Shown piece after piece: positions 23,753 through 31,795 of a DNA stretch of 39,405 bases; the stretch's first letter is position 1, and each line of letters opens with the position of its first letter. The notes under the pieces were generated by a model. The model did not search any database. It worked only from the letters and a program-made list of their open reading frames with translations, and had not been told where the DNA came from. The position numbers were made by a program, and so were the translations under genes. Origin of the DNA: Bacteriovoracales bacterium (GTDB lineage Bacteria; Bdellovibrionota; Bacteriovoracia; Bacteriovoracales; Bacteriovoracaceae); contig JAOMEV010000025.1 of assembly GCA_028346125.1 (NCBI GenBank), positions 1 through 39,405 of the forward strand, read 5' to 3'.

Positions 23753-25107
23753 AAAGCTTTTCTTAAAGCATCATAAGGTTTTTTAAAGTTACCACCGGAG
23801 TAATTTCTCTCAAATTCGTTATGAATATTTTCAAGAGTTTCATGGTTGATAGACTCAGTTAGAAGTCGATGAGAAAATTCATGGGCCAAAATAAAAATAC
23901 AAGAAAGGGTTCCAATACTTTTCCTATCAAGTCCTCTTGGAAAACCATCTCCTCGAGGTCTCTCATGATGTTCCCATATAATGTTTCTCACATCAGAAGA
24001 CACTTCCCCCAGTTTTTCTACAATTTCAAGAGACTTCACAGGGTGACTAATAACTGTTTTTTGATCTTCTGAAGAAAGTTTCTTAAAGCCAATATCGCTC
24101 TTTTTGCAAATCTTTGCGAGGTCATTACTTTTTAAGCTGACATCTTGCATGAGAGAAGCATAAGAAAGTTTTTTATAAGTCTCAGTTGTGGCCCATTCAG
24201 TTTCGTTGGCGATTGCTGTACTAATATAACAAGTCAGCAAACTCAATTCGTAAATATAGTTATCTTTTTTCAAGATACTTTTTAAAATAGTTGATATCTT
24301 TTTGTTTGACTTGATCGTGTTCAAAGTCGAGTCAACAACTCCCTGAGCAAGCTCAATGGCCTTTTGTCCCATTCCAACATAGCGAAGACCTTCATGTATG
24401 CTTTCAACGGAGTTCATCTGCAGTCTGACCTTTTCCGATTCCTCTGCATCCCGGCAGGCCAATTTTTCCATGACCTCTTCCATAGCAGAGCCCATGAATG
24501 CCTCATACTCTTCCTCTTCTATATAAAGATACTTCACTCCCTTTACAACGATATTATAAATAAGCTCTTCAGAAATTTCGTCATCCTTGTTAACAACTTT
24601 TAACATCTTTTTGGGACCCACCTTAAGATGGGCACCCACAAAGCACTTGTTAAAAGTTAAAAACCTATCAATACTTATCCGCTTATAACCTTCTATCACT
24701 TTTGTGAGTTCTTTACTCATAACCATTTTCATTTTTTCAATAAGTTCTTCTTTTTTAAATGGCTTTGAAACTAATGGGGAGAAATCACCCCGACTGAAAA
24801 GACCCTGAAGCTCCGGGAGTTTTTCAACAGTATCTTGGTTTTCACCACAAACAAGGAGAAAGGGAACATCTGGCTTATTTTCCTTAAGCCAGGTATAGAG
24901 CATCCCTCCATCACCACCAGGCATATAATAATCAGAGATAACTATAATGATATTTGAGTTTTCTTTTATAAGTTCTATAGCATCGACAGCAGAACTTCCA
25001 AGGAGTGTATCATTATCAAACTCTGATTCTATATACATGGCCATGATTTCAAGATTACTCTCGTTATCATCAACAATGAGTATTCTGCCCTCGATCTCCT
25101 CACTCAT
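23743..25107 (-). CDS. Response regulator with a degenerate HD-GYP-like output domain
   Basis: The 454-residue protein has an N-terminal receiver (about 1-125; DDNE near 13, phospho-acceptor Asp in VISDYYMPGG near 63, KPFKKEE near 120) and a C-terminal HD-GYP-like domain (about 250-440). The usual LLHDIGK becomes LMQDVSL (Gln321-Asp322), losing the metal-binding His, and GYP becomes GFP in HHERPRGDGFPRGL (His380, His381 kept). The VISHPVKSLEIVEKL helix and HH pair are intact. The loss suggests it binds or senses cyclic-di-GMP, or acts as a scaffold, rather than hydrolysing it. A middle segment (about 145-245) is helical and unassigned. AAGGTG precedes the ATG. It may interact with the PilZ protein's regulatory system. 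Confidence 0.85.
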   Translation of the reverse strand: MSEEIEGRILIVDDNESNLEIMAMYIESEFDNDTLLGSSAVDAIELIKENSNIIIVISDYYMPGGDGGMLYTWLKENKPDVPFLLVCGENQDTVEKLPELQGLFSRGDFSPLVSKPFKKEELIEKMKMVMSKELTKVIEGYKRISIDRFLTFNKCFVGAHLKVGPKKMLKVVNKDDEISEELIYNIVVKGVKYLYIEEEEYEAFMGSAMEEVMEKLACRDAEESEKVRLQMNSVESIHEGLRYVGMGQKAIELAQGVVDSTLNTIKSNKKISTILKSILKKDNYIYELSLLTCYISTAIANETEWATTETYKKLSYASLMQDVSLKSNDLAKICKKSDIGFKKLSSEDQKTVISHPVKSLEIVEKLGEVSSDVRNIIWEHHERPRGDGFPRGLDRKSIGTLSCIFILAHEFSHRLLTESINHETLENIHNEFERNYSGGNFKKPYDALRKAFQR

Positions 25108-25138
25108 AGGATCACCTTTTTTTACGATGTCTTAGAAT

Positions 25139-25178
25139 TATCATGCCATGATACCATTATTTAAGGATCTAATGGTAT
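25139..25178. promoter_or_regulatory. Overlapping inverted repeats upstream of the HD-GYP-like gene
   Basis: Two perfect inverted repeats overlap here: TATCATG-C-CATGATA (25139-25153) and ATACCATTA-N10-TAATGGTAT (25151-25178). They lie 32-71 bases upstream of the minus-strand ATG at 25107 and lack a T-run, so they look more like operators than a terminator. The protein that would bind them is unknown. Confidence 0.45.
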
Positions 25179-25208
25179 GAATTGAATTTTATGCCTAAAA
25201 AGCAAACA

Positions 25209-25634
25209 CTATTCCCAACCTATTCTATCGCCATTTTGCAATGTTTTTAATAGGGTATCAGCATCGACTTTTCCCATATTAAGAACGTTGAAAAGGACTA
25301 GCTTTTTCGAGGTGATTCTCTGAGTAAAGTAACTATAAACGGGCTTAAATTCCTTCGTACAAAAACGATTTTCCAAATCTGGCGGGCCTTCCTTTTGGAT
25401 CCAAAAATAATCAACATCTTCTTCAAAAAACCTTCTATGCTTGAGCTTTACTCCCTCAGCAAGACAGTCATTTTCACCAATAAGGACTCTCCCACTAAAT
25501 TTGTAGAGAGACTTTTTGGGGCTCCTTGATTTAAATTTCTTAATTTCGGTAACTTCAATAACACCTCTATCACTACTCTCTGCTTGTCCCCTAATTCCTA
25601 ACAAAATGATAAATAGGACCATCATTTTTTTCAT
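25209..25634 (-). CDS. Small exported protein of unknown function
   Basis: The 141-residue product has a signal peptide (MKKMMVLFIILLGIRGQAES, cleavage after QAE or AES) when started at ATG 25634, which has GGAG eight bases upstream; the longer frame to 25697 adds an unlikely hydrophilic stretch. The mature part is basic near the start (KKFKSRSPKKSLYKF), has two cysteines (NDCLAEG and RFCTKEF) that could pair, and an aromatic middle (RRFFEEDVDYFWIQK). No family recognised. It may share a transcript with the HD-GYP-like gene, whose operator-like repeats separate them. Confidence 0.68.
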   Translation of the reverse strand: MKKMMVLFIILLGIRGQAESSDRGVIEVTEIKKFKSRSPKKSLYKFSGRVLIGENDCLAEGVKLKHRRFFEEDVDYFWIQKEGPPDLENRFCTKEFKPVYSYFTQRITSKKLVLFNVLNMGKVDADTLLKTLQNGDRIGWE

Positions 25635-25859
25635 TTCTAAACTCCATTTATATTCTTCATTAATTAAGTCAATTTTACTTTCAATATTTTGGGGCAAATT
25701 CTATTCTAGATATTTTTAAAAAACCAGTAATAGAGTACAAAAAATTACTGTGTTGTTCTAGTCTTCAACATAGACAGTTCTACATCCCTCAAAATTTCAT
25801 TCTTAGCATAATCCTTGCAAAAGGGCTTGTCTGTTCGGTGAAAGAATTGCCTTGAGCTC

Positions 25860-28127
25860 TTACTTAGATGTAAGAGTAAAGACACCATCCCAATCTTCTG
25901 GAGGAGGACTTTCTTTAAATTGATTACAACGATCAATATAAATCAAAGAAGGATTTGTTTTTTTACCTTTAAGGTCTGGAAAACGAATATATTCACACTC
26001 GAGAGACTGGTTAAATAATTCAATGGCCGCATCCCATTCTTTATTCTTATATTTAGCTAATCCTGCATGAAAGATCTCTTGAAGCTTCATTAGGTTATCT
26101 TCCGTTTTTCCCACTTCTCCTAAAAGATCATAGGTCGTAACGGGCAATTTCTTTCCCACAACTCTCATTGTATCGAGCTCTCTCATAACAAATTGGTTCT
26201 CAAGCATGTCATTGGTAAACATAGAGACTTGAGTAAAAATACCATACTGTTTTGCTGCCTCTTCGAGCCTTGCCGCCAAGTTAACAGAATCACCCATCAT
26301 TGTGTAATTCATCCTCATGGCCGACCCCATATTACCCGTTACAATTTCACCCGAATTAATTCCAATTCTCATTCTCATACCATGAACGATCGGTGGCCAT
26401 TTATCTCCTTCCGAAACCCATTTTTCTCTTAATTTGAGAAGGGCATCCTGCATTCCTAAAGCAACCCGACATGACCGAACTGCATGATCCGGTAAAGGCA
26501 TCGGCGCTCCAAAAAAAGCAATAATAGCATCGCCTTCATACTTATCCAGAGTCCCTCCCTCTTCTAGAAGAATATCCGTCATGACCGAAAGATATTCGTT
26601 TAAAAGTTCAACTAACCTAGTGGCAGTTAGCTTTTCAGAAAAAGAAGAAAAGCCCTGAATATCTGTAAAATAGGCCGTGATGATTCCACAATCCCCCCCT
26701 AATTTAGGAGGTTCACCACTTTCATACATCTGGTCGATAAGTTCCGGTGAAATATAGTTTCCAAAAGCATTTTTTAGGAATGCTTTATCTTTGGCCCCTA
26801 AATAATAGTTGAGAAGAGTGTTCCAGGAATAGGTACCCACAACGGCCAAAAGACAAAAGAAAAGGGACAATTTGTAACCGTGAGGAACCATATGGTAAGT
26901 GTCCCAATAAACTACCCCTCCTCCAAAAAGAATGACGAAAATGGCGTCGGCAATCGCATTTTCAAAAAACTGAATGCCTATCATAAGAAGGGTTCCCACA
27001 ATTAAAATAATCCATGAAAAATAAAGTGATCTTTCAGTAGACTTAAAAAATCGAGACTGCATAAGCATACTGGTCACACTCATGTGGGTATAGACTCCCG
27101 GCAAGGCAGCATCTATCGGAGTGTGCCTTAAATCGTGGGCCCCAGTTGCTGTACTTCCAATAAAAACTGCCTTACCGGCCAATTTCTTTTTGAGTTCAGG
27201 GTCACCGTCTTTCTTTTCAAAAAGGTCTTTAATAGAGACAAGAGCGTACGAATCCCTTGTGCCAATCCACCTTATGTGGGCATCTCCAGTCAATTCAAGC
27301 TCCATAGCACCCTTTTTAGTTTTTAAAAGGGCCGCACCATTGGAATCTATTTCAAGGTCCACGTTTTTACCTGATAAATACTGATATGTTGAAACTCCAA
27401 TGGAAGGCATGTAAATGCCATCGCCAACATTTACAGCGGCCAAGTTTTTCCTAAAAATGCCATCTGGATCTGGAGCCGCTGTTATATGGGCCAACCCAGG
27501 TTCGGCCTTGAGAAGGTCAGGAACAGGGAACATCGTTTTAGCAATTCTCCAGTCCATAAGATTAACATCTTGACTCGCCTGTTTTGTATTGAGAACAAAA
27601 TTATAAAGCTCCCCTGGAAGCTCTTTATAGGAAATATCATCCTCTTCTTTCGCAAGACTTGTAAGATAATAAGGAATAATGACCTTATTTCCTGGAATTG
27701 CTTGAAATTCAGCAATTGCCTGGGCCATGTAGAGATCTGGAGAAGGTTCTCCTTCTTTTCTTGAACGCTCAGGTTCTGAGAAAATAACATCGAAAGCAAT
27801 AACTTTAGTGCCGTAAGCTTTAAGTTTATTAATAACCTTAACCCATTCCATTCTTGTCCAAGGCCATCGCCCAACTGATTTTAAGGATTGTTCATCGATG
27901 GCCAATAAGGCCACTTTATCATCTTTGGACCCCTGATCGAGCGTTTGCTTCATTCTAATATCATAAAACTTCTGCTCAACACTTCCTGGGAAAGTAATAA
28001 CGTTATGCCATTTCCCTTCGGGGTCCATAAGAGAAAGATGGTTTTCAAACTCTTGAAAACCGATTCCCGTGACCGCAAGAAAAATGATAAGAAAAATACC
28101 TGTGAACCGAATTACTTTTGTTAACAC
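25860..28127 (-). CDS. CHASE2-domain class III adenylate cyclase
   Basis: The 755-residue membrane sensor has an N-terminal helix, a periplasmic CHASE2 domain (about 50-360, with VALLAIDEQSLKSVGRWPWTRMEW and GKAVFIGSTATGAHDLRHTP), three membrane helices (about 370-445), then a class III cyclase. Its metal-binding Asp residues lie in YFTDIQGFSSFSE and YEGDAIIAFFGAP; TLDKYEGDA carries the Lys typical of adenylate specificity, and MNYTMMGDSVNLAARLE follows. A short TPR-like tail (about 660-755) ends PPPEDWDGVFTLTSK. GTG is the start codon; GGAG lies eight bases before it. It would make cAMP in response to an external signal. Expected metal residues are all present. Confidence 0.93.
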   Translation of the reverse strand: MLTKVIRFTGIFLIIFLAVTGIGFQEFENHLSLMDPEGKWHNVITFPGSVEQKFYDIRMKQTLDQGSKDDKVALLAIDEQSLKSVGRWPWTRMEWVKVINKLKAYGTKVIAFDVIFSEPERSRKEGEPSPDLYMAQAIAEFQAIPGNKVIIPYYLTSLAKEEDDISYKELPGELYNFVLNTKQASQDVNLMDWRIAKTMFPVPDLLKAEPGLAHITAAPDPDGIFRKNLAAVNVGDGIYMPSIGVSTYQYLSGKNVDLEIDSNGAALLKTKKGAMELELTGDAHIRWIGTRDSYALVSIKDLFEKKDGDPELKKKLAGKAVFIGSTATGAHDLRHTPIDAALPGVYTHMSVTSMLMQSRFFKSTERSLYFSWIILIVGTLLMIGIQFFENAIADAIFVILFGGGVVYWDTYHMVPHGYKLSLFFCLLAVVGTYSWNTLLNYYLGAKDKAFLKNAFGNYISPELIDQMYESGEPPKLGGDCGIITAYFTDIQGFSSFSEKLTATRLVELLNEYLSVMTDILLEEGGTLDKYEGDAIIAFFGAPMPLPDHAVRSCRVALGMQDALLKLREKWVSEGDKWPPIVHGMRMRIGINSGEIVTGNMGSAMRMNYTMMGDSVNLAARLEEAAKQYGIFTQVSMFTNDMLENQFVMRELDTMRVVGKKLPVTTYDLLGEVGKTEDNLMKLQEIFHAGLAKYKNKEWDAAIELFNQSLECEYIRFPDLKGKKTNPSLIYIDRCNQFKESPPPEDWDGVFTLTSK

Positions 28128-28214
28128 CTTACTTTCTCCAGAAAAAGACTTTCTTAGTCACTCTTTCGGTATAAAGTTATTTTTCTATTAGGGGATTATT
28201 TTGATCAGTATTTT

Positions 28215-28901
28215 TTATTTAAATATGAGACTTCCAATTCTAACAAAATCACTTTGAAGAGAAACAGCAATCTTGTAATCTTGGCTCATGCCCATTGAAA
28301 GCTTTAGAGAAAAAGCTGAATTATTCTTTATATCATCTCGAAGGTTTTTTAACTTCTCAAAACATTTTGTTGCATCTTTTTCAAATTCATTAGTCCTCAT
28401 TTTTCCCATGGTCATAAGGCCAAAGAATTTTAATTTGGAACTATTCCTTTTTTCAATAAAAGAAAGTGCCTCATAAACTTCCTCTTTGGACTCAAACCCG
28501 GATTTTTCATCTTCATCAGATGTTTTTATCTGAAGAAAAAATAAAAGGGAGTCTCCCTCAAACTGAGATTCCTTTTGATAAAGCTTTTCGAGAAGTTTCA
28601 ATGAGTCGACAGAGTGGATAGCAAAAAGGTTAGGAATCTTAAAAAGTTGGTTTATTTTATTACTTTGGAGTTTTCCAATAAAGTGCCAACGTGGCTCCAA
28701 GTTTTTCTCTTGGAATGCCTGGGCCTTTTTTTCTAGATCCTGAACCCTATTTTCTCCAAAGTCTTTCTGTCCCCATTCATAAGCATATTGAATATCTTCA
28801 ACAGGGGAGTACTTTGTGACGGCCACAAGTGAGGACTTTCCTAAAGTGGGGGTTAATTTATCAAGCCTGCTGGCAAGTTCCTGAGCACGTTTGGATTTCA
28901 T
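28215..28901 (-). CDS. yggS: PLP-binding protein YggS (PLPBP family)
   Basis: The 228-residue protein is a single TIM-barrel of the alanine-racemase-like fold. It has the pyridoxal phosphate lysine K30 in SLVAVTKYS, FGENRVQDLEKK near 62, WHFIGKLQSNKINQL near 85, IHSVDSLKLLEKL near 110, FGLMTMG near 160, and a C-terminal LSMGMSQDYKIAV with the GSDF-like VRIGSLIF. It has no enzyme activity and keeps vitamin B6 pools balanced. Its ATG overlaps the stop of the upstream 110-residue gene by four bases, so the two are coupled. Length is normal. Confidence 0.95.
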   Translation of the reverse strand: MKSKRAQELASRLDKLTPTLGKSSLVAVTKYSPVEDIQYAYEWGQKDFGENRVQDLEKKAQAFQEKNLEPRWHFIGKLQSNKINQLFKIPNLFAIHSVDSLKLLEKLYQKESQFEGDSLLFFLQIKTSDEDEKSGFESKEEVYEALSFIEKRNSSKLKFFGLMTMGKMRTNEFEKDATKCFEKLKNLRDDIKNNSAFSLKLSMGMSQDYKIAVSLQSDFVRIGSLIFK

Positions 28902-29230
28902 TCTTCTTTTTCATTCTTTCTCTTAAAAGAAAAGGTCGCTTTCACTTCTACATCATATTTTTGTAAAAGTTCATCAAAAAAATCCGCTGAGTTAATTTTT
29001 TCGAACTTTTTCGAAAGCTCTGTCCGAATCATTTCAACGAAGTCTTCCTTGGCAACCCTTGCATTATTTTGAATACCAGAAACGATGTCTTTCGGTAATT
29101 GAAACTCAGATAAAAAACTTTTAATAGCATCTTCTGTCATAAAGGCCGCACCAACACCTACGGAAACAATCCTCTTAACGGCTTCCGAGAACGATGAATC
29201 CTTATCTACTTTCTTTTTTTTTTGCGCCAT
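28898..29230 (-). CDS. Small helical protein coupled to yggS
   Basis: The 110-residue cytoplasmic protein is lysine-rich at the N-terminus (MAQKKKKVDKDSS), then helical, with FSEAVKRIVSVGVGAAFMTEDAIKSFLSE and a phasin-like middle (LPKDIVSGIQNNARVAKEDFVEMIRTELSKKFEKI), and a basic tail. Such helical proteins resemble the small phasin/PhaF-like family seen beside yggS in other delta-type bacteria; that match is from pattern only. Its stop overlaps yggS (ATGA). A good AGAGGTAAG ribosome binding site precedes the ATG. It may be a regulator or a granule-surface protein. Confidence 0.75.
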   Translation of the reverse strand: MAQKKKKVDKDSSFSEAVKRIVSVGVGAAFMTEDAIKSFLSEFQLPKDIVSGIQNNARVAKEDFVEMIRTELSKKFEKINSADFFDELLQKYDVEVKATFSFKRKNEKEE

Positions 29231-29239
29231 TCTTACCTC

Positions 29240-30199
29240 TCAATAGCGAGGCTTCCTATCAAAATGATGTTCGGCCCTAATATCTCGAACCGTTCCAGAA
29301 CGGCTCCGCATAACTTTTGAGTGAGTGATCGCACCCCAACTTTTAAATTTAACTCCCTCTAAAAAACTTCCATTGGTAACACCTGTCGCACAAAACATAA
29401 CATCGCCAGAGGCCAACTCCTCAATATCAAAAACCTTATTAAATTCTGTAATTCCTCTTTGTCTGGCCTTTGTCTCTTGCTCATCATTTTTTGGCTTCAA
29501 GATACCTTGGAGCCCTCCTCCCATACAACGAAGAGCAGACGCAGCAACGACTCCTTCTGTTGCACCACCAGTTCCAAAAAGAATATCAATACCAGAATCG
29601 GCAACACAAGTGCTGATCGCCCCGGCCACATCTCCATCCCTTATAAGTTGGATTCTTGCTCCAGCAACTCTGACGTCATCAATGAGATCCAGGTGCCTTT
29701 CACGCTCTAAAATAACCGCAGTTAAATCGCTAATTCGACAATTTTTTACCTCGGCCAATCGCTTGAGGTTTTCTCGTGGAGTTTCTAAAATATCTATAAC
29801 CATTTTCCCTTCTGGTCCCGTTCCTATTTTTTCCATATACATCCCAGAGGGAGTTGGGAGAAGGCTTCCCTTTTCAGCAATGGCCATAACAGATAAAGAG
29901 TTTTGACCACCCATCGCACAAACACTCACGCCTTCAAGGGGATCTAAAGCTATTTCCAATTGAGGGCCACGACCTGACCCAACTGTTTCACCAACTCTTA
30001 AAGAAGAGCTTTCAGCAATATCACTACCGGCTCCAATCACAACTATGGCATTGCATTCTACAGAGTCAAGCATACATCTCATGGCCTCAATGGAACTCGC
30101 AAAAGCCCCTTCTTCATCACCTCGACCCATAAATCTTGCAGAGGCTATAGCGGCCATTTCTGTGACACGAACAAATTCAAGCGCTAAATTTCTATTCAT
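29240..30199 (-). CDS. glpX: Class II fructose-1,6-bisphosphatase
   Basis: The 319-residue protein belongs to the GlpX family, which hydrolyses fructose-1,6-bisphosphate for gluconeogenesis. The sequence shows MNRNLALEFVRVTEMAAIAS at the N-terminus, GRGDEEGA, the metal-binding region LEIALDPLEGVSVCAMGGQNSLSV, PTPSGMYMEKI, DSGIDILFGTGGATEGVVAA, and a final GVTNGSFLEGVKF. Normal length and order. GGAAG lies before the ATG. Predators feeding on amino acids would need gluconeogenesis, which fits. It is 9 bases from the 110-residue gene, in one transcript. Confidence 0.95.
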   Translation of the reverse strand: MNRNLALEFVRVTEMAAIASARFMGRGDEEGAFASSIEAMRCMLDSVECNAIVVIGAGSDIAESSSLRVGETVGSGRGPQLEIALDPLEGVSVCAMGGQNSLSVMAIAEKGSLLPTPSGMYMEKIGTGPEGKMVIDILETPRENLKRLAEVKNCRISDLTAVILERERHLDLIDDVRVAGARIQLIRDGDVAGAISTCVADSGIDILFGTGGATEGVVAASALRCMGGGLQGILKPKNDEQETKARQRGITEFNKVFDIEELASGDVMFCATGVTNGSFLEGVKFKSWGAITHSKVMRSRSGTVRDIRAEHHFDRKPRY

Positions 30200-30273
30200 A
30201 GTTCTTCCATGTGAAATTTAAATTGGCCCTATTATAAGGATAAAATTAAGTATAGGGAAGTTAGAAAGAGAAG

Positions 30274-30990
30274 TTAGCCTCTCAACTTTCTTGTTAAGAA
30301 ATTTTTTATTGTGGAGTCTAATTTTTCTTCGCTGATATTCGTAATAACATCCCTAGCAAACTGTAATTTCGATTCAACACGTTGCTCATCTACTTTAAAA
30401 ACAACTTCATCTTGCTCACTAAGGGGGTTATCCAGTGAGCGTTGAGTTCGAACAGTTCCTGTTATTAAGCCTATGCCATCTTCCCATTCGACAAAATAAT
30501 TCATAAGGATTATTTGAAATTTAAAAAGGGCCTCATCGTTATATTTCCAAATAAAGAGGTCTGCCGGGCCATCCGCTCGAAACCAGAGGTCTAAATTGGC
30601 AGGAATTTCATACTCTAACTCTAGGAAAGGTATAGCTTTCATATGAGTCGCGATATTCTCTGGGGACATAAATAGGCCTACAATCTTTGAAAAGCTCTCA
30701 CCTCCCTCAAATGAAAGGCCCAAACGATTTCCCTTGACCCACCTTACAACGCCCTGGATATCTAGGTTCTGGCCAATCCAATGAAGGCTCCCTTTAATCG
30801 GCGCTCCTTCCCCATATTCGATATCACCATTTTTTAAGCAGAGCTGCATTCCTGTGAGAGAAATCTCCCGAACTTCGAAGACCATCCCTTTAGTTTCTTT
30901 GAATGTAAGGTAACACAGTGGGTAACGAGGAAGAACTCTCTTTTCTAGTTGCTCAAAATCTGTCTTTATAAGACTTAATCCACCACCCAT
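30274..30990 (-). CDS. PilZ-domain protein (cyclic-di-GMP binding)
   Basis: The 238-residue protein has a PilZ beta-barrel: R-xxx-R as RVLPRYP near residue 19, then EISLTGMQL as the D/N-x-S-x-x-G motif (Glu in place of the first Asp), and WVKGNRLGLSFEGG. This motif set binds cyclic-di-GMP. The remainder (about 115-238) is a second beta-rich and helical part without recognised domain. I chose ATG 30990 since GGAGGTAA precedes it; an ATG four codons earlier exists. The HD-GYP-like response regulator on the same strand may belong to the same second-messenger network. Confidence 0.85.
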   Translation of the reverse strand: MGGGLSLIKTDFEQLEKRVLPRYPLCYLTFKETKGMVFEVREISLTGMQLCLKNGDIEYGEGAPIKGSLHWIGQNLDIQGVVRWVKGNRLGLSFEGGESFSKIVGLFMSPENIATHMKAIPFLELEYEIPANLDLWFRADGPADLFIWKYNDEALFKFQIILMNYFVEWEDGIGLITGTVRTQRSLDNPLSEQDEVVFKVDEQRVESKLQFARDVITNISEEKLDSTIKNFLTRKLRG

Positions 30991-31103
30991 CGTTACCTCC
31001 AAGAGTCCTTATCTTACAACAGGATAGCTTCCTTCAAAAAAATTTGTTAGATGGAAAAAGAGGTCTCTCCTCCTAGACTTATTTTCTCAGCTTTGATAAA
31101 ACT

Positions 31104-31787
31104 ATGACGATGGAAAAAACAACGCCTTCCCATAATGAATGGGAGATCAACAACCTTCCAAACAAATTGACTATTTTTAGGGTTACCCTTATTCCGTTGA
31201 TCATTGGATGCCTTCTTATAAATTTAACGGAAATGTCCTGGGCGCTCGATAAAAAAGTGATGTTTGGATATATTGCTGGATGGACTTTTGTCGCGGCTTC
31301 AATCACCGATTTTCTGGACGGCTACATTGCCCGAAAAAGAGGTATTGTCACCGTTTTCGGTTCCTTTATAGACCCTATTGCAGATAAATTTCTCGTGGTT
31401 TCCTCCCTTATAATGCTTTTGGCACTAGAGCGTCTCCACTGTTTAGTTGTCATCATACTTGTCCTCAGAGAAATTTATATTACGGCCCTAAGACTCCTTG
31501 CTAACGAAAGGGGTATTTCACTTCCCGTTGCCAACCTTGCCAAATGGAAAACAGCTTTTCAAATGATTGGCATTCCTATGCTTATGCCAAACGATAGTCC
31601 TTGGGGGCTTCCCATGCCTATAACGGGGAAGATCTGTGTTTATTTAGCGGCCCTCATTTCAATTTATTCGGCCCTCCAGTACTCCTTGGGGCTCGTTAAA
31701 AAACTTAAAGAAAAAAGAAAAGAAAAAAAGAAGAAAGTCGAAAATCCTCAAACTATTGTTCCTCAGGAAGAACCCTCGAAACCATAG
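31104..31787 (+). CDS. pgsA: CDP-diacylglycerol-glycerol-3-phosphate phosphatidyltransferase
   Basis: The 227-residue enzyme makes phosphatidylglycerol phosphate from CDP-diacylglycerol and glycerol-3-phosphate. The CDP-alcohol transferase motif D-G-x2-A-R-x8-G-x3-D-x3-D is complete: DFLDGYIARKRGIVTVFGSFIDPIADK near residue 70. Four to five membrane helices follow (VSSLIMLLAL; VVIILVLREIYI; IGKICVYLAALISIYSAL). A 30-residue lysine-rich C-terminal tail is extra. No clear ribosome binding site stands before ATG 31104 (or the ATG two codons later), possibly a leaderless transcript with weak -10 TTTGAT at 31092. serB follows 8 bases after. Confidence 0.93.
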   Translation: MTMEKTTPSHNEWEINNLPNKLTIFRVTLIPLIIGCLLINLTEMSWALDKKVMFGYIAGWTFVAASITDFLDGYIARKRGIVTVFGSFIDPIADKFLVVSSLIMLLALERLHCLVVIILVLREIYITALRLLANERGISLPVANLAKWKTAFQMIGIPMLMPNDSPWGLPMPITGKICVYLAALISIYSALQYSLGLVKKLKEKRKEKKKKVENPQTIVPQEEPSKP

Positions 31788-31795
31788 GACTCAAC

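Noticed and set aside
25745..25936. 63-residue frame overlapping the end of the cyclase gene
   Set aside because: The cyclase ends with a family-typical PPPEDWDG stretch; the frame begins inside it without a ribosome binding site.
27482..27874. 130-residue frame on the same strand inside the CHASE2 cyclase gene
   Set aside because: It is a shifted reading of a convincing CHASE2 domain, lacks a ribosome binding site and has no independent support.
29325..29906. Long open frame (193 residues) opposite glpX
   Set aside because: It lies entirely antisense to a clear GlpX gene, has no ribosome binding site or recognisable domain, and its serine/proline-rich composition is what antisense reading of glpX would give.
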